64,000 nucleotides of DNA from Calvatia gigantea (taxonomy: Eukaryota > Basidiomycota > Agaricomycetes > Agaricales > Lycoperdaceae), in contig JACAAK010000003.1 of assembly GCA_025093985.1 (NCBI GenBank), positions 1,178,001-1,242,000 of the forward strand. Reading direction: 5' to 3'. Of this stretch, positions 49,173 to 62,936 are shown piece after piece. The position numbers and the translations under genes are program-made. The notes beneath the pieces were generated by a model, which searched no databases, was not told the origin of the DNA, and worked only from the letters and a program-made list of their open reading frames with translations. Each line of letters opens with the position of its first letter. Within the stretch, counting starts at the first letter, position 1.

Positions 49173-52100
49173 TTAGTCCCAAGAGGGGTTTGACTGGTAT
49201 GAATGGTTTCTGGTCGTTCCGTTCTGTGAAGGACTTGTCGGAGACCATTGAGGTGACGCTGGACTGTATGCTGGCGACGTTGGTGCTGAGGAGACTTTAT
49301 CAGATTGAATCAAATATGAAAATGTAGCTGTACTCACAATATGCAGGAGCTAAGGAAAGCGAAAGTTATTAGTGAAAATGAGTGTGGAAGTGGAGAGGAT
49401 ACTCACAAGCAGGGGAGTAGGCGGGGGAGGTAGGGGCTACCAATCTTGTCAGTCGGCTTGCACGGATGCTCTGTAAATCGTACTCACAATACTTGGGAGA
49501 TGAGGGCGAAGCCATAGGGGATGCGGGTGAGTACTTCGGCGAGGAAGGGCTCATCCGAGGAGACGCTAAATTATCCAAAGTTAGTAGTCGTTCTAGAGAG
49601 CCTTCTACGTGGATGCTTACTTGGTGAGTCTGAAAGGTAGAACATCATCAGCGTAAGTTGTAACGGCAGGAGTGCGGAACTTACATCTCGGTGACGCGGG
49701 ACTGAACGATGGACTGGTAGGTGAGTAGCGTGGCGAAGTGGGACTGAAAGAAGGCGACTGCGGGCTGTAGCGGGGCGACGTAGGCGAGAATGACGGTGAC
49801 GTCGGAGAGTACCGGGGACTTGTGGGCGAATATGCAGGGGATGTGAGGTTGAGAGCAGGTGAAGTCGGCGAGTACGTCGGGGATGTAGGTCCTCTGCTCC
49901 TGTCGTAGAAAGGCGACGTGGCGTAAGGAGACGTTCCAAAAGGTGATGTGGCACCACCATAGGGCGACTGTGGGATAAAACTAGGCGACGTCGGCGAGTA
50001 GGCGTTCGGAGAGCTTGGGCTATATCCGGGTCCGGCGGGCGACATTCCACCAGCACCAAGAGGACTCTGACCATAAGCGAGATAGGGGAAGCTCGCTGCA
50101 TCTTCGCTTCCATTCGAAGCAAGAGGAGTGAATGAAGCTGATTCGCCCTTGAACATGCCATCATGCCACATAGGGGAATTGGTATCGTAAGGAGTCATTG
50201 CCACTTGTCCTGGCGTCATGCCGTCGTCAAGCTGAGCGGCAAGCATAGACTGGACAGGCAGACTATGATCCACGATGGCATCCTTGAGCATGTCAATGTC
50301 CAACGCAACCTCGAACGCTCCTGTACCCATGGGGGCCATCTGACCAAACATGACATTTTCGGCAATACCATGGCAGTCATCTTTTTCGCCCACAGCAGCA
50401 GCCTCCATCAGAATTTCAACTGTCTCTTCGAATGAACACCTCATTAAGGCCCCAGTGTCTGCGCGGTTGATTCCATGACGGGTGATTGCCATAAGGGTGC
50501 CGCGGTGGGTCATCAAGTCGCAAAGGAGGGCAAGGTGGCGGTAGTTTACATAAGAACCGTCAAATTCGATGACACCACGCAACTCCCTCATAATGGCAGC
50601 CCGGGCGGCCTCGATACCAAGCACGTTAAATATCTCGACACAGCTGTTGGAATACGTTCGAGTGAAGTCGACCCCTTCAACACACATCACGGTCTTCAGA
50701 TTGACGCCGTCCGTTTCAAGCACCCACTCCTTGTCCTTTCCGGTCAAGATGCTACCATCTGGTGAGACCACGACCTTGTCCGCTTCCGTTAGGAACACCC
50801 TGTTGATTCCCTTGACACCACGCAGGCTGACGGAATTAAGCATGGTGTTCTCCAACTGCCTCAAAAAGATGTCTTCTTCCACAGTACCATAAGCCTCGTC
50901 TTCTTTAGTCCGGACTACCCAACACACGGCAACGAATAATGAGTTTCTCGGAATTATCTTCGGACCAAATGACGAAGAGGTCCGTCTTGAAACTTTCTGC
51001 GATACGACTCGCTACGTAGTGCATGGTAAGCTTTCGATCGATCATCTTTGCGCGATCCAGCTCTAGACGAAGCAGCCACGGCGACTGCAGGTGGAGTTTG
51101 GATTCGATCTCCTCGTCAGGGATAGCGAAGAAGGATTCGACGAAGACAGAATCCTCCTCGATGATAGTCGAGCTTGGATCGGGATCGTACCAAATTTCGA
51201 CAGCCGCTGTGACCGTACGTAACGAAGTATACGCCAGCTCTTGCTGAACGTTCTTCGCAAGGGTGGGAGAACGCGAGATTTCGGGATCAAGATAAACAGT
51301 GAGAGAGGGTGTTTTGATATTGGTGGCGACGTTGATAATTTCTTTCAGACGCGGCACACCGAGTGTGACGTTCTTACTTGAAACGCCAGCATAGTGGAAT
51401 GTATTGAGGGTCATCTGGGTGGCTGGTTCACCAATAGATTGCGCAGCAAGCGTGCCACACATTTCGCCGGGATGTGCTACAGATTGATTGAATTTGGACT
51501 CGACTTCACCAAGAACCCAATCGAAAGCTTCGCGTGTCAAATGGAACTTCTCCAAAACGCGACGGGTGGCAAAAGTTGCTCGAAGGTGCATCCTGAACAT
51601 CAAAGTTGCATTTTCTTGGGCTTCGTGGCTCAGGGGATCGTCACCACGAACGACAATGAGGCGCTTGCCAAGTTCTCGCACAGCATCGACAATGTATGCA
51701 GGCTCGAGGTCACTTGGCTTACGTCGATCAATGTGGAAAATTTGCGTTGCATTCTGGACGATACGGAGAAGGTTAACGGGAAGATAATGGGGTTGTGTCG
51801 TAGGTGTGCGAGGGTAGATGAAGCCACGAAGCGTTTTGCGATCCTGGACGAGTTGGTCGTGTTCCTCATCAAGTTTGGATTGAAGTTCAAGTGAACTGTC
51901 ATCGATGCCAACTTGTAAAACACCAGGTAAGAATCCACCCGCAGGATCGGTGACATCGACCCGATAATTGTGTTCGAATTCTTTATCATTCAGGCCGAAG
52001 GTTTCGATGGTTTGCTTCTCAATGAAGGCACCATCCATGCCATCCTCGCCGTATATAAATTGGATAAGATCACCGAGCGAATTGCGAACCGTGCCGTCGT

Positions 52101-55100
52101 AACAAACCATGACGTCTTCCAGAGCCTTTACAAGACGACGTTGGATATAGCCCGTCTCGGCAGTCTTGACAGCAGTATCAATAAGACCCTCACGACCAGC
52201 CATAGCGTGGAAGAAGAACTCTTGCGGCGTCAAACCACGAAGGTAGGAGTTTTCAACAAACCCTCTCGACTCCGGACTGAAATCATCCTTCGTAAAGTGG
52301 GGTAGTGTACGATGGCGGAAACCGAACGGAATGCGACGACCTTCCACAGACTGTTGTCCGACACAGACAGACATCTGCGAAATGTTGATGAAGGAACCCT
52401 TAGAACCCGCAACGACCATCTGCTTGACGTTGTTATCCTCCTTCAAGTGCTTCTGAGCGTATTGACCCGACTGGTCACGAGCCAGGTTGAGCTCCCGCTC
52501 AACCATGCTCTCGAACGATTCACGGATCGTCATACCAGGTTTGGGCTTCAGCCGATCGTGTGTAGCATCCTCGATAATCTCCGCGACCTTTGTTTTCCGT
52601 TCCGCAATAGGTCTGAGTGATGTAGGACATAGTCGCAACATCAGCGATGGTATCACCAATACCAATGCTGAAACCGTTGTGGAAGAGCCAGTAGTTGACC
52701 ACGCGCTGAAGACCGGTGAATAGTTGTCGAGTGACTTCGGGGCCCTTTTCACGGAATACAACATGGACGAGACCACCCTGTGAAGCACCGACAGTTTTCT
52801 TCTCTACGATACCAAAAATCAACTCTCCATTCTCGATGAGAATACCGTCATCAAAAACGGGATTTGAGGATTTTGGATCAGGGGAACGATGGATGTTGAT
52901 ACCACGGGGGATCGTCATGCTGAGGATTTGTTTGCCTGTCCACAATGGTCTAGGCTTGAGTATGGCAGGTGTGGGTATGGTGCCGTCCCAATCGGGAACC
53001 CAGAGAAGGATATTCTGGACTTGAAACCAGTCCAAAAAAGTGTCACGGAGGGTGAATTTCCGGATGCCGCAAAGCGTATCTTGTACGATGCCCATGACGG
53101 GTTTATTAGCTTGAGGCGAAATAATCTACGATGGAGGGAAAATAAGAACCTAGTCCAATCTGGGGGGATGGAGTTACAAACCTGCCGAGGAACCCAAGCG
53201 ATCTGTGCTAATTCAGCTCTCGTTTCTTCGCTCTGCGGGACACTGCAACACGAAGTGAGTGGGTTTCAAATTGTACGAAAGCCAAGACACCTACTGCATG
53301 TTCATCTCATCGCCATCGAAATCGGCGTTGTAAGGAGGAGTACTGATGATCATCAGGGCCATGTTGTACGTCATCATAGCCTATACTTACACAGAAAGAT
53401 TCAGTCGGAAAGCTAATTGAAATGAGTCAGCATATCGCCAGAAAAGCGTAAGGAATAGCTTACTCGAATAAGGCATCAAACGGACACGGTGACTCATCAT
53501 ACTCATTTTATGCAGGCTAGGTTGTCGGTTGAATAGCACGTAACTAGATGAGAGTATATTAGTGACGGCCACACGCCCGATATACACTCAGGACTCACTC
53601 TCCGTCCTTGAGATGACGTTCCACAATCCAGCCATACTGCAAAAAAGCATCGGCGCGCTTATTGTACCTCAAATCTATTCGCTCTCCAGTATCGCGAACA
53701 ACATATCTCGCACCAGGATACGCAGTCGGACCATTCCGTACCAATTCCTGAAGATAGGAGATATTATAGGGTGTGACACGTTCGGGGAAAGTCAAGTTCA
53801 TGGCGATACTCCTTGGGACACCGACTTCATCCAATTCCAGATTAGGATCACCGGTGATGACGGTACGCGCGGAGAAATCAACACGCTTGCCCATAAGATT
53901 ACCACGCAGACGACCTTCCTTCCCCTTTAGCCGAGCTCGAATAGCCTTGACGGGTCTGCCAGATTTCTGAAGCGCCTGAGGAATACCCGCGATATCATTG
54001 TCCATGTACGTGGCGACATGGAACTTTGAAATGGTCAACAATTAGTGAAGACCAAGAATTGAGAAGTCGTTACCTGGAGAAGCTGCTCAAACTCCGAAAT
54101 GACGTGAGCGGGAGCTCCTTCCTGTTCACACCTGCGAACATTTGCGGAAGCTTTGATAATATCCCCAAGCTTATAAGTCAAGTCATCCTCGCTGCGCATG
54201 GCGCCACCATCGACGGCGATGCTCGGACGGACAGGTGGAGGCGGAACTGGCATCACGGTGAGGATCATCCATTCGGGGCGCGCATACTCATCCGAAAGAC
54301 CCAGAAGTTGAAGATCCGAATCTGACATCTTCTTGAAGACGGTATAGACTTCCGAAGGCGTGATGAGACGCTTGTCCGGTTGCATGGACTTAACCTCCTA
54401 TCGGTTCCAATTGGTTAGCACTTGCAACGGTAAAGTTTTAAAAAAAGGACCAACGTCATCGTCATCCTTCGTTTTCTTGTATTGAACGAAGAGTTTTAAA
54501 CCTTCTTTTCTGATCTGGGGTTGGATATGACCACATCCACCGTGTCCCTTTTTGGGCTCATCGTTGTCGGGATCGGCACCTTCATCCTTGATATCATCAG
54601 GCTCACAAACAGTCTTGGTTTTGCAATGCGCCCAAACAACGGCCATTCGGGCTTTTGGGTCGCGAATATGACGAATTTTGTCCGCGAAATTAGGATCCGA
54701 CTTAATACAATAACAAGAAAATGCGGTGTAGGTGATGTGATGGTCGAGTTGTAATATCGACATCGACAGCAATATGTGAATCAAATGGTCAGCATCAGTG
54801 TCTACGCGAGGGAAATGTCCACAGCAGTGGACAGATTTTAAAGTAATAGGGGGCCACAGCCAACGAGCCTATGCGCAACGGCCAAAAGCACACATTCCCA
54901 CGCTGCGTCACAGCAGAGAAGGGCAAGCCTCTCCAACCAGAAACATGATTGATTTTTTTTCGCACTCCTCGTTCAGCCCCCCATTTCACCTGCACCTCGT
55001 GTCCAACCAAGCACCGTGCGGATGTAGTGGGAAAAACGCGGCGATCAAGCGACCGAAAACGCGCGTCATAACTCCCCCGCAACGGGTGGAAGAACGCCCT

Positions 55101-55691
55101 TGAATCAAGGGACTGAGCGTGGTACGGGCTTGGGGTTCTCCAGGGTGAGTGGAGAGAGCCCCCAGAAAATTGGGATGGTGGGGTGCGAAACGAGCAGAGG
55201 AAAGATTCGACTCACGATGTCGGCTTTCAGTTTTCCACAATTTACACAAATACACTCCAAAATCTTCTTCACTTTCACAATAAAACCTACGCGGGCGGAT
55301 TTTGTTGAAGAGCACCGAGCGGATGGTGTAGAGAAGACGTACCAGGATGAAAAACAGGCCTCGCCAACTCTATGTGACCAAAATGTCCTGGACACTCAGA
55401 CATTCCCTCACCGCACGTCTGACACTTAAAATTTCGGTCAATCGTTCCCATTCGCGGGTCCATTAGGCCACCCATCTTGGGTTTGTGGGTTGCTTCGTCC
55501 ATAACCTCAGGATGTTCAATCTTCGCGACAGAAATGGCCTTCTAAACGCATGAAAAAATAATTTGTCAGCGGTTATGCGAAAGGCTAGAAGGCGCGAACT
55601 TACAATCTCTTCTGGCGAAAGAATACCAAATTGAACCTCCTTCACTTTTCGGATGGGAGCTGCAGGAATATGCAAATTGATGGCCGAGCAT
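49173..55691 (-). CDS. RPB1: RNA polymerase II largest subunit
   Basis: Starts MLGHQFAYS at 55691. Conserved parts in order: [18 protein letters not shown]; the zinc region [40 protein letters not shown]; the active-site loop [12 protein letters not shown] (three metal-binding Asp); [56 protein letters not shown]; and KGINRVFL. The C-terminal domain has about 25 heptads (YSPTSPS, YSPTSPR variants), split by several introns and ending SYQSNPSWD. Three +1 breaks occur: 55663-55667 (between AYS and APIRK), 52608-52612 (SYITQT to IAERKTK) and about 50914-50930 (KLIIRCRV to VRTKEDE). Since the gene is essential and the flanks are perfect, these are most likely sequence errors. It is divergent from VPS27. 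Confidence 0.95.
49621..49629 (-). other. 9-nt microexon in the RPB1 CTD
   Basis: ACTCACCAA lies between an intron ending TACCTTTCAG and one starting GTAAGCATCC. Spliced in, it restores R-Y-S-P-T-S-P-R between neighbouring CTD exons. Skipping it would keep the frame and remove three residues. Confidence 0.7.
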
Positions 55692-56897
55692 CGTGAGTTA
55701 GCGACTGGGGTGAAGAGTAATGAATGGGCGGGATTGGGGGGGTCAGGAATGAGGCGCAGAAGAAAAAACAGAGCGTGAAAATGTCCAGAGAGGCAATTAA
55801 CGTGTAATGGAAACCGTAAGTAGAATCCGAAAAGTTTTGAGATGGATTGAGGATGCCGCTGGGCGCGTTGAGGGCCAAGAAATGCGACTGTGGCAAAAGC
55901 GACGAAAAACGAGCGAAAACTCGAATTCTTGCTGTTTCTGCTGGCCCCAAGAGATGCGAATAGGCAAATGGACCAGTAACGAAGACACACGGAGGCTCAG
56001 AGTGCAGTCGGAAAGGCCAACTGACGAGAGGCGAGCGATGTGCGTGAGGGTCGAAGACAACCAACGATGACTACTTCAATTTTCGACTCCGCTACAAGCC
56101 AGTCCGGCACACAGGCTCACACTCACACGTCACGCTGCTGACAAAGCGAACCAGACACACAGCCGCCAACTAACAACAAACCTGCCTGAATCTGCACAAA
56201 ATATATCCTGAACCTCGCTTGAAACATCCTTGACAGTCTCTTCAGGTCATTTCTGCATCCACAAACAGTTCCTTGAAATTTCTAAGGCTTGCAACGAGGT
56301 TATTGCGATGTTCCTATGGTACTGTTTGTCCCTATTGTTCCCCTTCCCCGAGCCCGGGCGCTTATCGAGTTGTGAATGGATCCGGTATCATGTATTCTGA
56401 CTCGCTGTTGACTCATCACCCCAAGTATCTTTGAGGAGGAACAGTCTTTGGCATAACCCCCCAAATAGACTCAGCACCTTTCGTGTCTAGTGACAGGTTT
56501 TCTTTGGATAGCAGACCTTTCGCGCTTTAGCGCTCAGCTTGAAAGCTTCAACTCCGACTGATGGCCGTCACTAACCTAGGTCTGTTGGACCAACCGAGCA
56601 CGACGGTCGTTCCCCACCAACAACTACCGCTAACTGCTGTGCTTTTAGTTTCCATCTCGCCTCCTAGAAAATTTGCAGGTGTTTCTTGTTTAGGCTGACC
56701 AAAAGGTTGGTACATAAAGATGACGATTTGGATCCTGCAGTGGTGTTGCTTAGTCAGCTGATCACCCAGAACTATCTGCGCAGTGTCACTTACCTCAAGT
56801 GGCCTTATAAACCTCACAACGCTCATCAGCCGTATCCTCTCTTTCATTTCATTTCTACCCCACCATCTTATAGAGATACTAAACACCCGAGAATATT
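55692..56897. other. Divergent promoter region of RPB1 and VPS27
   Basis: About 1.2 kb between the two ATGs. Minus-strand ORFs at 55642-56064 are antisense noise or RPB1 5' UTR. No gene is recognised. Confidence 0.4.
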
Positions 56898-59337
56898 ATG
56901 TCTGGTTTGGGCGCGTGGCTCTGGGGAACTTCCCAACTTGATGACGCAGTCGGTGAGTAGCGAAACAACACCGACAGTACCTGCATTTACCCAATAATTT
57001 AGACAGAGCAACTTCCGAACTTCTACCTGCAGGCTCGGAGGATATTGCTTTGAATCTCGAAATATGTGACCAGATCCGCTCCAAATCTGTATCCGCCAAG
57101 GAAGCCATGCGTGCTTTGAAACGGCGGTTGAACCACAAGAATCCAAATGTCCAGCTGCTGTCTCTAGGAGTATGTTTCCCCGGCTCAGATTGCTGAAAAT
57201 CACTGACACTGTTCAACCTTCCTTCTTTCCAGCTTACAGATACCTGTGTCAAGAATGGCGGAGACCATTTTCTTTCTGAAGTCGCATCCCGCGAGTTCGT
57301 GGACAACCTTGTGTCTATACTCAAGATCCATGGCCTGAACCATGAAGTCAAGAGCACTATCCTCCGCTTAATACAGAACTGGAGCGTAGCGTTTGAAGGC
57401 AAACACTCACTAACATACGTTGGTCAGGTATACAAGACACTCCAGGGAGAAGGTACGCACGATACGGTTGCTGTGCAGTTCGTATCTCATATTTTATTAT
57501 AGGATATAAATTTCCACCCAAAGACCTAGCCGCCACCAGCTCCGCTATGGTTGATACTCAAACCGCTCCTGAGTGGATAGATTCCGATGTGTGTCTACGA
57601 TGCCGGACAGCTTTTTCCTTCACGAACCGGAAACATCACTGTCGCAACTGCGGTCAAGTGTTCGACCAACAATGTTCCTCGAAATCATTACCCTTGCCCC
57701 ATTTTGGAATTACGCAGGAAGTTCGGGTTTGTGATGGTTGCCACACTAAGCTGACGCGCAAAGCGGACAAGCCGTACGTGGTTCCATTCTCGTCGGTTGT
57801 AATTGACTAACTGTCTTTCCAGGGACAAACGGCACCGCTCCTTCCAAAGCGTTCCTAATCCTTCACGACACAGGACGGCTCAAGAACTAGCAGATGCTGA
57901 GCTTCAACGCGCTATCGAGCTCTCGCTACAAGAGACAAAGATGTCTCGAGGATACGCTCCTTCCTATTCTTCTCCCTCAAGTTGGCAGCCCTTAGAACCA
58001 CCTATAGTCGAAAGCAGAACATACTCCGACAGGAAGACTGGGTTTGATGAAGACGACGACCCCGAACTTAAGGCCGCTATTGAAGCAAGTCTACGCGAAG
58101 CAAACGCACCTCGGCCTAGCGCACCCGCCGTGTTAGACACCCCCCGGACAGAACAGGCTTCTTATTCATATGAGCCCCAATATGCCCAGTCATATACCCC
58201 AGCTGCCCCAGCTCCAACTCAACCTCCTCTCCCAAAACTTCCGGCATATGACCTAGATCCCTTGGAGGCTGACGCCATCTTGACCTTCAACCAAACTGTG
58301 GAACAGGTACAGGCGAATGGAGGGCGTGATCTGTCACGATACCCTGCGGTGACAGAGTTGTACGACAAGGCCAACAGTTTGCGGCCGAAGCTGGCGTTGA
58401 GTGTCGATGACGCTGGTCGGAAAGAACGTGAGTGGTCATGATATATTATCGAGTCTTTGTTTTCATACTTTCAACTGCAGAAATGCTATCTGAAATGCAT
58501 GACAAGCTCTCACAGGCTGTTAAGTTATACGATCAAATCCTAACGGAACAGGTTATGCGACCCCGTTGGAGAGCTACTCGTTCACCACAACAGCAATATC
58601 AGCCTGCGCCGTCGAACGCTGGTTATGAACATTCTGAACAATGGGCTCCTTCGCAAGCGTCTTTACAACGGGCGTCTAGTCTCCCGCCTCAATCTCTATC
58701 CCCTCAATATGTTTCTCAGCAGCCGCAAATCCAACAAGAGTACCAGCAACCGGCCCAAGTCCAACAACAATGGGCGCCCGCAGGACAGATGCAAAATAGC
58801 CAACCTGTCCAGCAATACCTACCATCTCAAACGCCCGTACAGGTAGCTCAACCAGTCAGTCCAGTACCCCAAACGCAACAGGCTCTACAACATCTCGCCT
58901 CGGCTCCCCCGCCCACTACATATGCACCACCTCCAATGACAGCAATGGGCGCTTCACCACCAGTGCCAAATACGCCTGCTGTTCCGCTGTCCCAACCTTT
59001 GCAAAGTCCTCAGCCTGCCTTTAACCAAGTCGGGCCGACTGCCCCTCCTTTGCCCTACAACGCAACTCAGCAGATCCAACAACCGCCGAGTCAAATTCCA
59101 CAGCTTTCGAGGAATAATACAATCGCTCATCCAGGGTATCACCAACCACAGCAGCAGTATCAACCACAGCAACAGCAACAACAACCCCAGCAGTCGTCGT
59201 ACGTGACAAATCACCCACCGAGCAGTCTTCCGCAGTTTCCTTTGGTTCCGACGACAACTCCGATGTACGATGCGTCGAGGCATAATGGAGTCGCACAGAG
59301 TGAGGAGAGAAAGGAGGCGATGTTGATTGATTTGTGA
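56898..59337 (+). CDS. VPS27: ESCRT-0 subunit Vps27/Hrs (VHS, FYVE, UIM)
   Basis: Starts [18 protein letters not shown]. The VHS domain follows: [38 protein letters not shown] and [17 protein letters not shown]. The FYVE zinc finger is [18 protein letters not shown], with the PI3P-binding core RKHHCRNCG. Two ubiquitin-interacting motifs are seen: [16 protein letters not shown] and [20 protein letters not shown]-like helical part ([38 protein letters not shown]) leads into a Gln/Pro-rich tail of about 250 residues. The tail ends KEAMLIDL, which resembles a clathrin-box-like end. The protein sorts ubiquitinated cargo on endosomes into multivesicular bodies. Five or so short introns, all in frame; no breaks seen. 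Confidence 0.95.
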
Positions 59338-59495
59338 TAACGAGCTGACAGGGGCGAGTCTGTTGTTTCTTTTATTGATGTTGACGTTTGAATGCTTTAC
59401 GGCTTTCGGTCTCTCTTTGAGTGGCATGTACACTATTTTATTCGGTACACCTCTTACTTGAATACAGGGCTACAAAATATGATTAGACTTAGATA

Positions 59496-60433
59496 CAGTG
59501 ATGCACCGTCACTTGACACAGCACCGTCACTTGACACGACCCGATACCAGGCCCACAGTATTAAACAAAAAACTCTAAGAAAATTAGGAAAAATAGCCTT
59601 AATAGTTGCCTCCAAACATACCAAAATTTGTAAAGATTCAAAGAAGTTTGCAGGATATAGGGGGGAATCATTACTGGAATGAGCCAAATTTGGCCATTGT
59701 CGACTTTTCCCCTCATCACAACTGCATTTTAAGCCACAAACTCTTGATAACCTAAAAAACTTATGTCTTATACAGCTAAATAGGCATCTTGTGCATCTCC
59801 TAGAGAATTCCTGAGACTCCCGGTGCAAAATTTCAAACAGGATCTGCTGCCCTCTCAAGTGTGACAACTAGGCAGCCCTTTCCATGCACCTACCCTCCTT
59901 CCCACTTCACTGAGCTCATACTTCCAGATGGGGGTCAAGTGGTAGTTGGAAAGGTCTCACTGGCTCCCAGAAGAAGGGGATTTATGCTTCATGGGGGAAA
60001 AACTGATGTTGCTGCACACCAGCATAGATGACGACATGTAATACATTTGGGGGCTCAGAGCGGTCTCTGTGTGTTTACAGCTGCACTGAATATACTTACA
60101 AACACTGTATAAAGGGGAATGTGCCATGTTGCGTCGTGATATGCAGCTTAAATCTGCCAGGTGAGGAGGATCTGGGTGACTTCATTACCAATAATGGCAT
60201 GTGTCACGTCAAATGTCACGCTGTGTCAAATGACGGTTTTTGCCGCATTCCAACCTCAAAACATAATTTAAATATTCCCTCACAAATTGGAGTGTGGTCC
60301 CACTTCTAATTGCGCACACTGGTGCAGAATAACTTGTACTATATAGCTACATAATTTTTATATATGTCCGAAGTAACTGTGCAGAGAGAAAAAAATATCT
60401 TAGACTTGTGTGTCAAGTGAGGGTGCATCACTG
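59496..60433. mobile_element. Non-autonomous TA-target DNA transposon (MITE, Tc1/mariner-like)
   Basis: A 938-bp element with terminal inverted repeats of about 26 bp and one mismatch, starting CAGTGATGCACCGTCACTTG at the left and ending with the complement at the right. It is flanked by TA on both sides (59494-59495 and 60434-60435). A 17-bp subterminal sequence, GCACCGTCACTTGACAC, is repeated in tandem just inside the left end, and related copies occur near 60200-60240. There is no transposase ORF; the inner ORFs are short and unrelated. TA duplication and CAGTG ends fit the Tc1/mariner superfamily, with movement by a transposase from elsewhere. Confidence 0.8.
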
Positions 60434-61287
60434 TAACCTCTGCTTTTTGGTTCAAAAGCTCAAGGCATTTTCCTCACGTGTCTCTTTCGAAGACCTGCAC
60501 CCAGGATAAGTAATCCATGCCAAGTCTATACCGCCCGCCGCGTACCTCCGAGGCCGAATTAGCTTCGCATTCCTGGGGCAATATTAAGCAACGGTTTGAC
60601 ACTAAGCCCTGGTCAACGTATATTGAAATCACCACCACGTGGTTTCTGGTCTTGTGCGATAGGCATCACTACCTAATGGGCTTTTGACTTCTCAACATTT
60701 CCTCCAGACTTCCCTTTTCTCATGCTGGGTAAACTTGTTCGCCGCCGAGTCGGCTCTAACTTCCATCGCAACGTGTAGTTGCCCCGTTCTGCCGAGCAGA
60801 TGTCGCCCACCAGCTGGTCCTTTCGTGACAAATACTGTGGAGTCACTGGTTCGATGTCCACATGTACAGATTCCGTGATGTTCTCAAAAGTACGGAGGCC
60901 GTACACACCGGAAGGTAAGGACTTAAGAATTCGTGTTCCTGATCTATCTAATTACCAAAACGCTACTACGTCTTGTAGCGCCACAGCGACTTGGCAAGAG
61001 TGTAGCATATGAATGCCTCCGGCCAAAGTCCACCATTTCTTTTTATTGGACCCGCACCATCACATCAACCTCACATCTCCGGTGGTTTCGAAGAGAAGCT
61101 GTCCTAAGGGCCACTTTATAGCAGTGTTGCATGTGTACGTGTGTCGTTCATAAAGTCTTCGGCGTTCGATCCTGGGACCACCCTACGTCTAATATTGGGA
61201 GGCCTGTAAAACGCTTAATAGCTCAGGAACGACTTTTGCGTGTCGGCGCTCGTCCAACCACCCATACCCTTTTTCCTCCCTTCAAGG
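60434..61287. other. Intergenic, no gene seen
   Basis: Between the MITE and the aminopeptidase gene. ORFs at 60673-61121 overlap on both strands and show no recognisable domain. Confidence 0.4.
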
Positions 61288-62936
61288 ATGAAGCTCGATC
61301 CTCTTTGCATTTTGCTTCTGGCGGGCGTCGTCGCAGCTGGAAAGCCTGGCAAACCCTTGGTCACCTCCAAGGCATACCAGGACCACCCTATCTGGAAAGA
61401 ACCTACAGAAACACGCTAAGAACCTTTTTAAATTCTCCCAAATCGGCGGTGGCCATACTCGCGTTTTCGGTAGCCCCGGTCACAACGCGACTGTGGATTA
61501 TATCAAGTCCAGCCTTGATAAAACTGGGTTTTACCATACCCAACTACAGACGTTCCCGCTGCTCTTTTCCGAGGGAACCGCGACGTTTGAGGCAAATGGT
61601 GTTGACTATGATACTGGCTGGTTTACTTATGGTCCCAGTGGAGACGTCAATGCTCCATTGGTTGTTGTGAACAACCTCGGGTGCGCCCAGGTATGCAGTT
61701 GGTCATCGTATGCGACTTTAACACTAACTGTCCTTTAGGAGGATTTCCCTGCTGCGGTCCGCGGTAACATCGCCTTGGTCATGCGAGGTAACTGCACCTT
61801 TTCCGACAAACTTGCACGTTCTGGCGCAGCTGGTGCAGCTGGTGCCGTTGTTTACAATAACGTGGATGGCGCAGTCGGTGGAGGAACACTCGGTACTGTG
61901 ACCAACCCTTTGGGTCCGTATGTCCCCGCCGGGGCCATATCGGGCAGTGACGGCGTTGCGCTAGTTGCCGCGATCCAAGATGGTAAAGAAGTTGTTGGAA
62001 CGATTCAGTGTGGATGCCGTCACTGAAGATCGCTGGACGAGTAATGTGATTGCTACGTCCAAGACGGGCGACCAGAATAATATTGTCATGTCTGGTGGTC
62101 ATACGGACTCCGTACCTGCTGGTCCTGTACGTCCTTTAGATTTCCTTTGTAGTGTTGTCAAACTTTACTGACGCATGATCACAGGGTATCAACGATAACG
62201 GTTCCGGGTCGATGTCCGTTCTCGAACTCGCCCTTCAGCTCCCTCGCTTCAGTATCAAGAACGCCGTGCGCTTCGGGTTCTGGACGGGAGAAGAATTTGG
62301 CTTACTTGGCGCCGATCATTATGTGTCAACTCTGTCAGAAGAAGAACGTGCCAAAATAGCACTTTACTTCAACTTCGATATGGTTGCCTCGCCCAATTTT
62401 GGGTATTTCATTTATGACGGTGATGGGAGTGCTTTCAACCTTACTGGACCGCCGGGTAGCGATCATATCGAGCATACGTTTGAGAATTTCTTTGCGTCTG
62501 CGAAGCTGAAGAGTGCCCCGACGGAATTTAATGGTCGGAGCGATTATGGCCCCTTCTTGGATGTTGGTATTCCTGCGGGAGGACTCTTTACCGGAGCTGA
62601 AGGCATCAAGAAGCCAGAGGAGGTTGCATTGTAAGTTGATTCGGTCCTACTTCTGCTTAGCATCTCATTGCTAATAAATGATGATATTTCAGGTGGGGAG
62701 GAGAGGCTGGTGTTGCCTATGACCATTGTTATCATCAGGCATGCGACACTCTTGATAACCTGAACCTTCCTGCTTGGGAGAATAATGCCAAGGCAGCAGC
62801 ACATGGTATTGCTACCTATGCGAGGTCGCTGGATGGCATTCCGCGCAGCGCTAAGCGAATGGTTACTTCGCTCGTCGCACTTCGCCCCGATCGTCGTGCT
62901 CATGCAGCTTGTGGCCATGAAATCCTGGATATGTAG
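61288..62936 (+). CDS. Secreted M28-family aminopeptidase with PA domain
   Basis: The signal peptide is MKLDPLCILLLAGVVAAG. Then HTRVFGSPGHNATVDYI and a protease-associated domain (GNIALVMRGNCTFSDKLA, GAAGAAGAVVYNNVDG) precede the zinc-peptidase core. Metal ligands and catalytic residues are visible: SGGHTDSVPAGP (His, with Asp in GINDNGSG), WTGEEFGLLGADH (catalytic Glu pair), NFDMVASPN (Asp) and CYHQACDT (His). The end is AACGHEILDM. It resembles aminopeptidase Y and fungal secreted M28 leucine aminopeptidases, which release N-terminal residues from extracellular or vacuolar peptides. Introns lie near 61690-61738, 62126-62185 and 62632-62693. Two +1 breaks, at 61379-61383 (YQD to TLSGKN) and 62006-62011 (TIQ to VDAVTED), look like sequence errors. 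Confidence 0.88.

Noticed and set aside
55642..56064. Minus-strand ORFs upstream of RPB1
   Set aside because: They overlap the RPB1 start in other frames and carry only composition-driven sequence; more likely 5' UTR.
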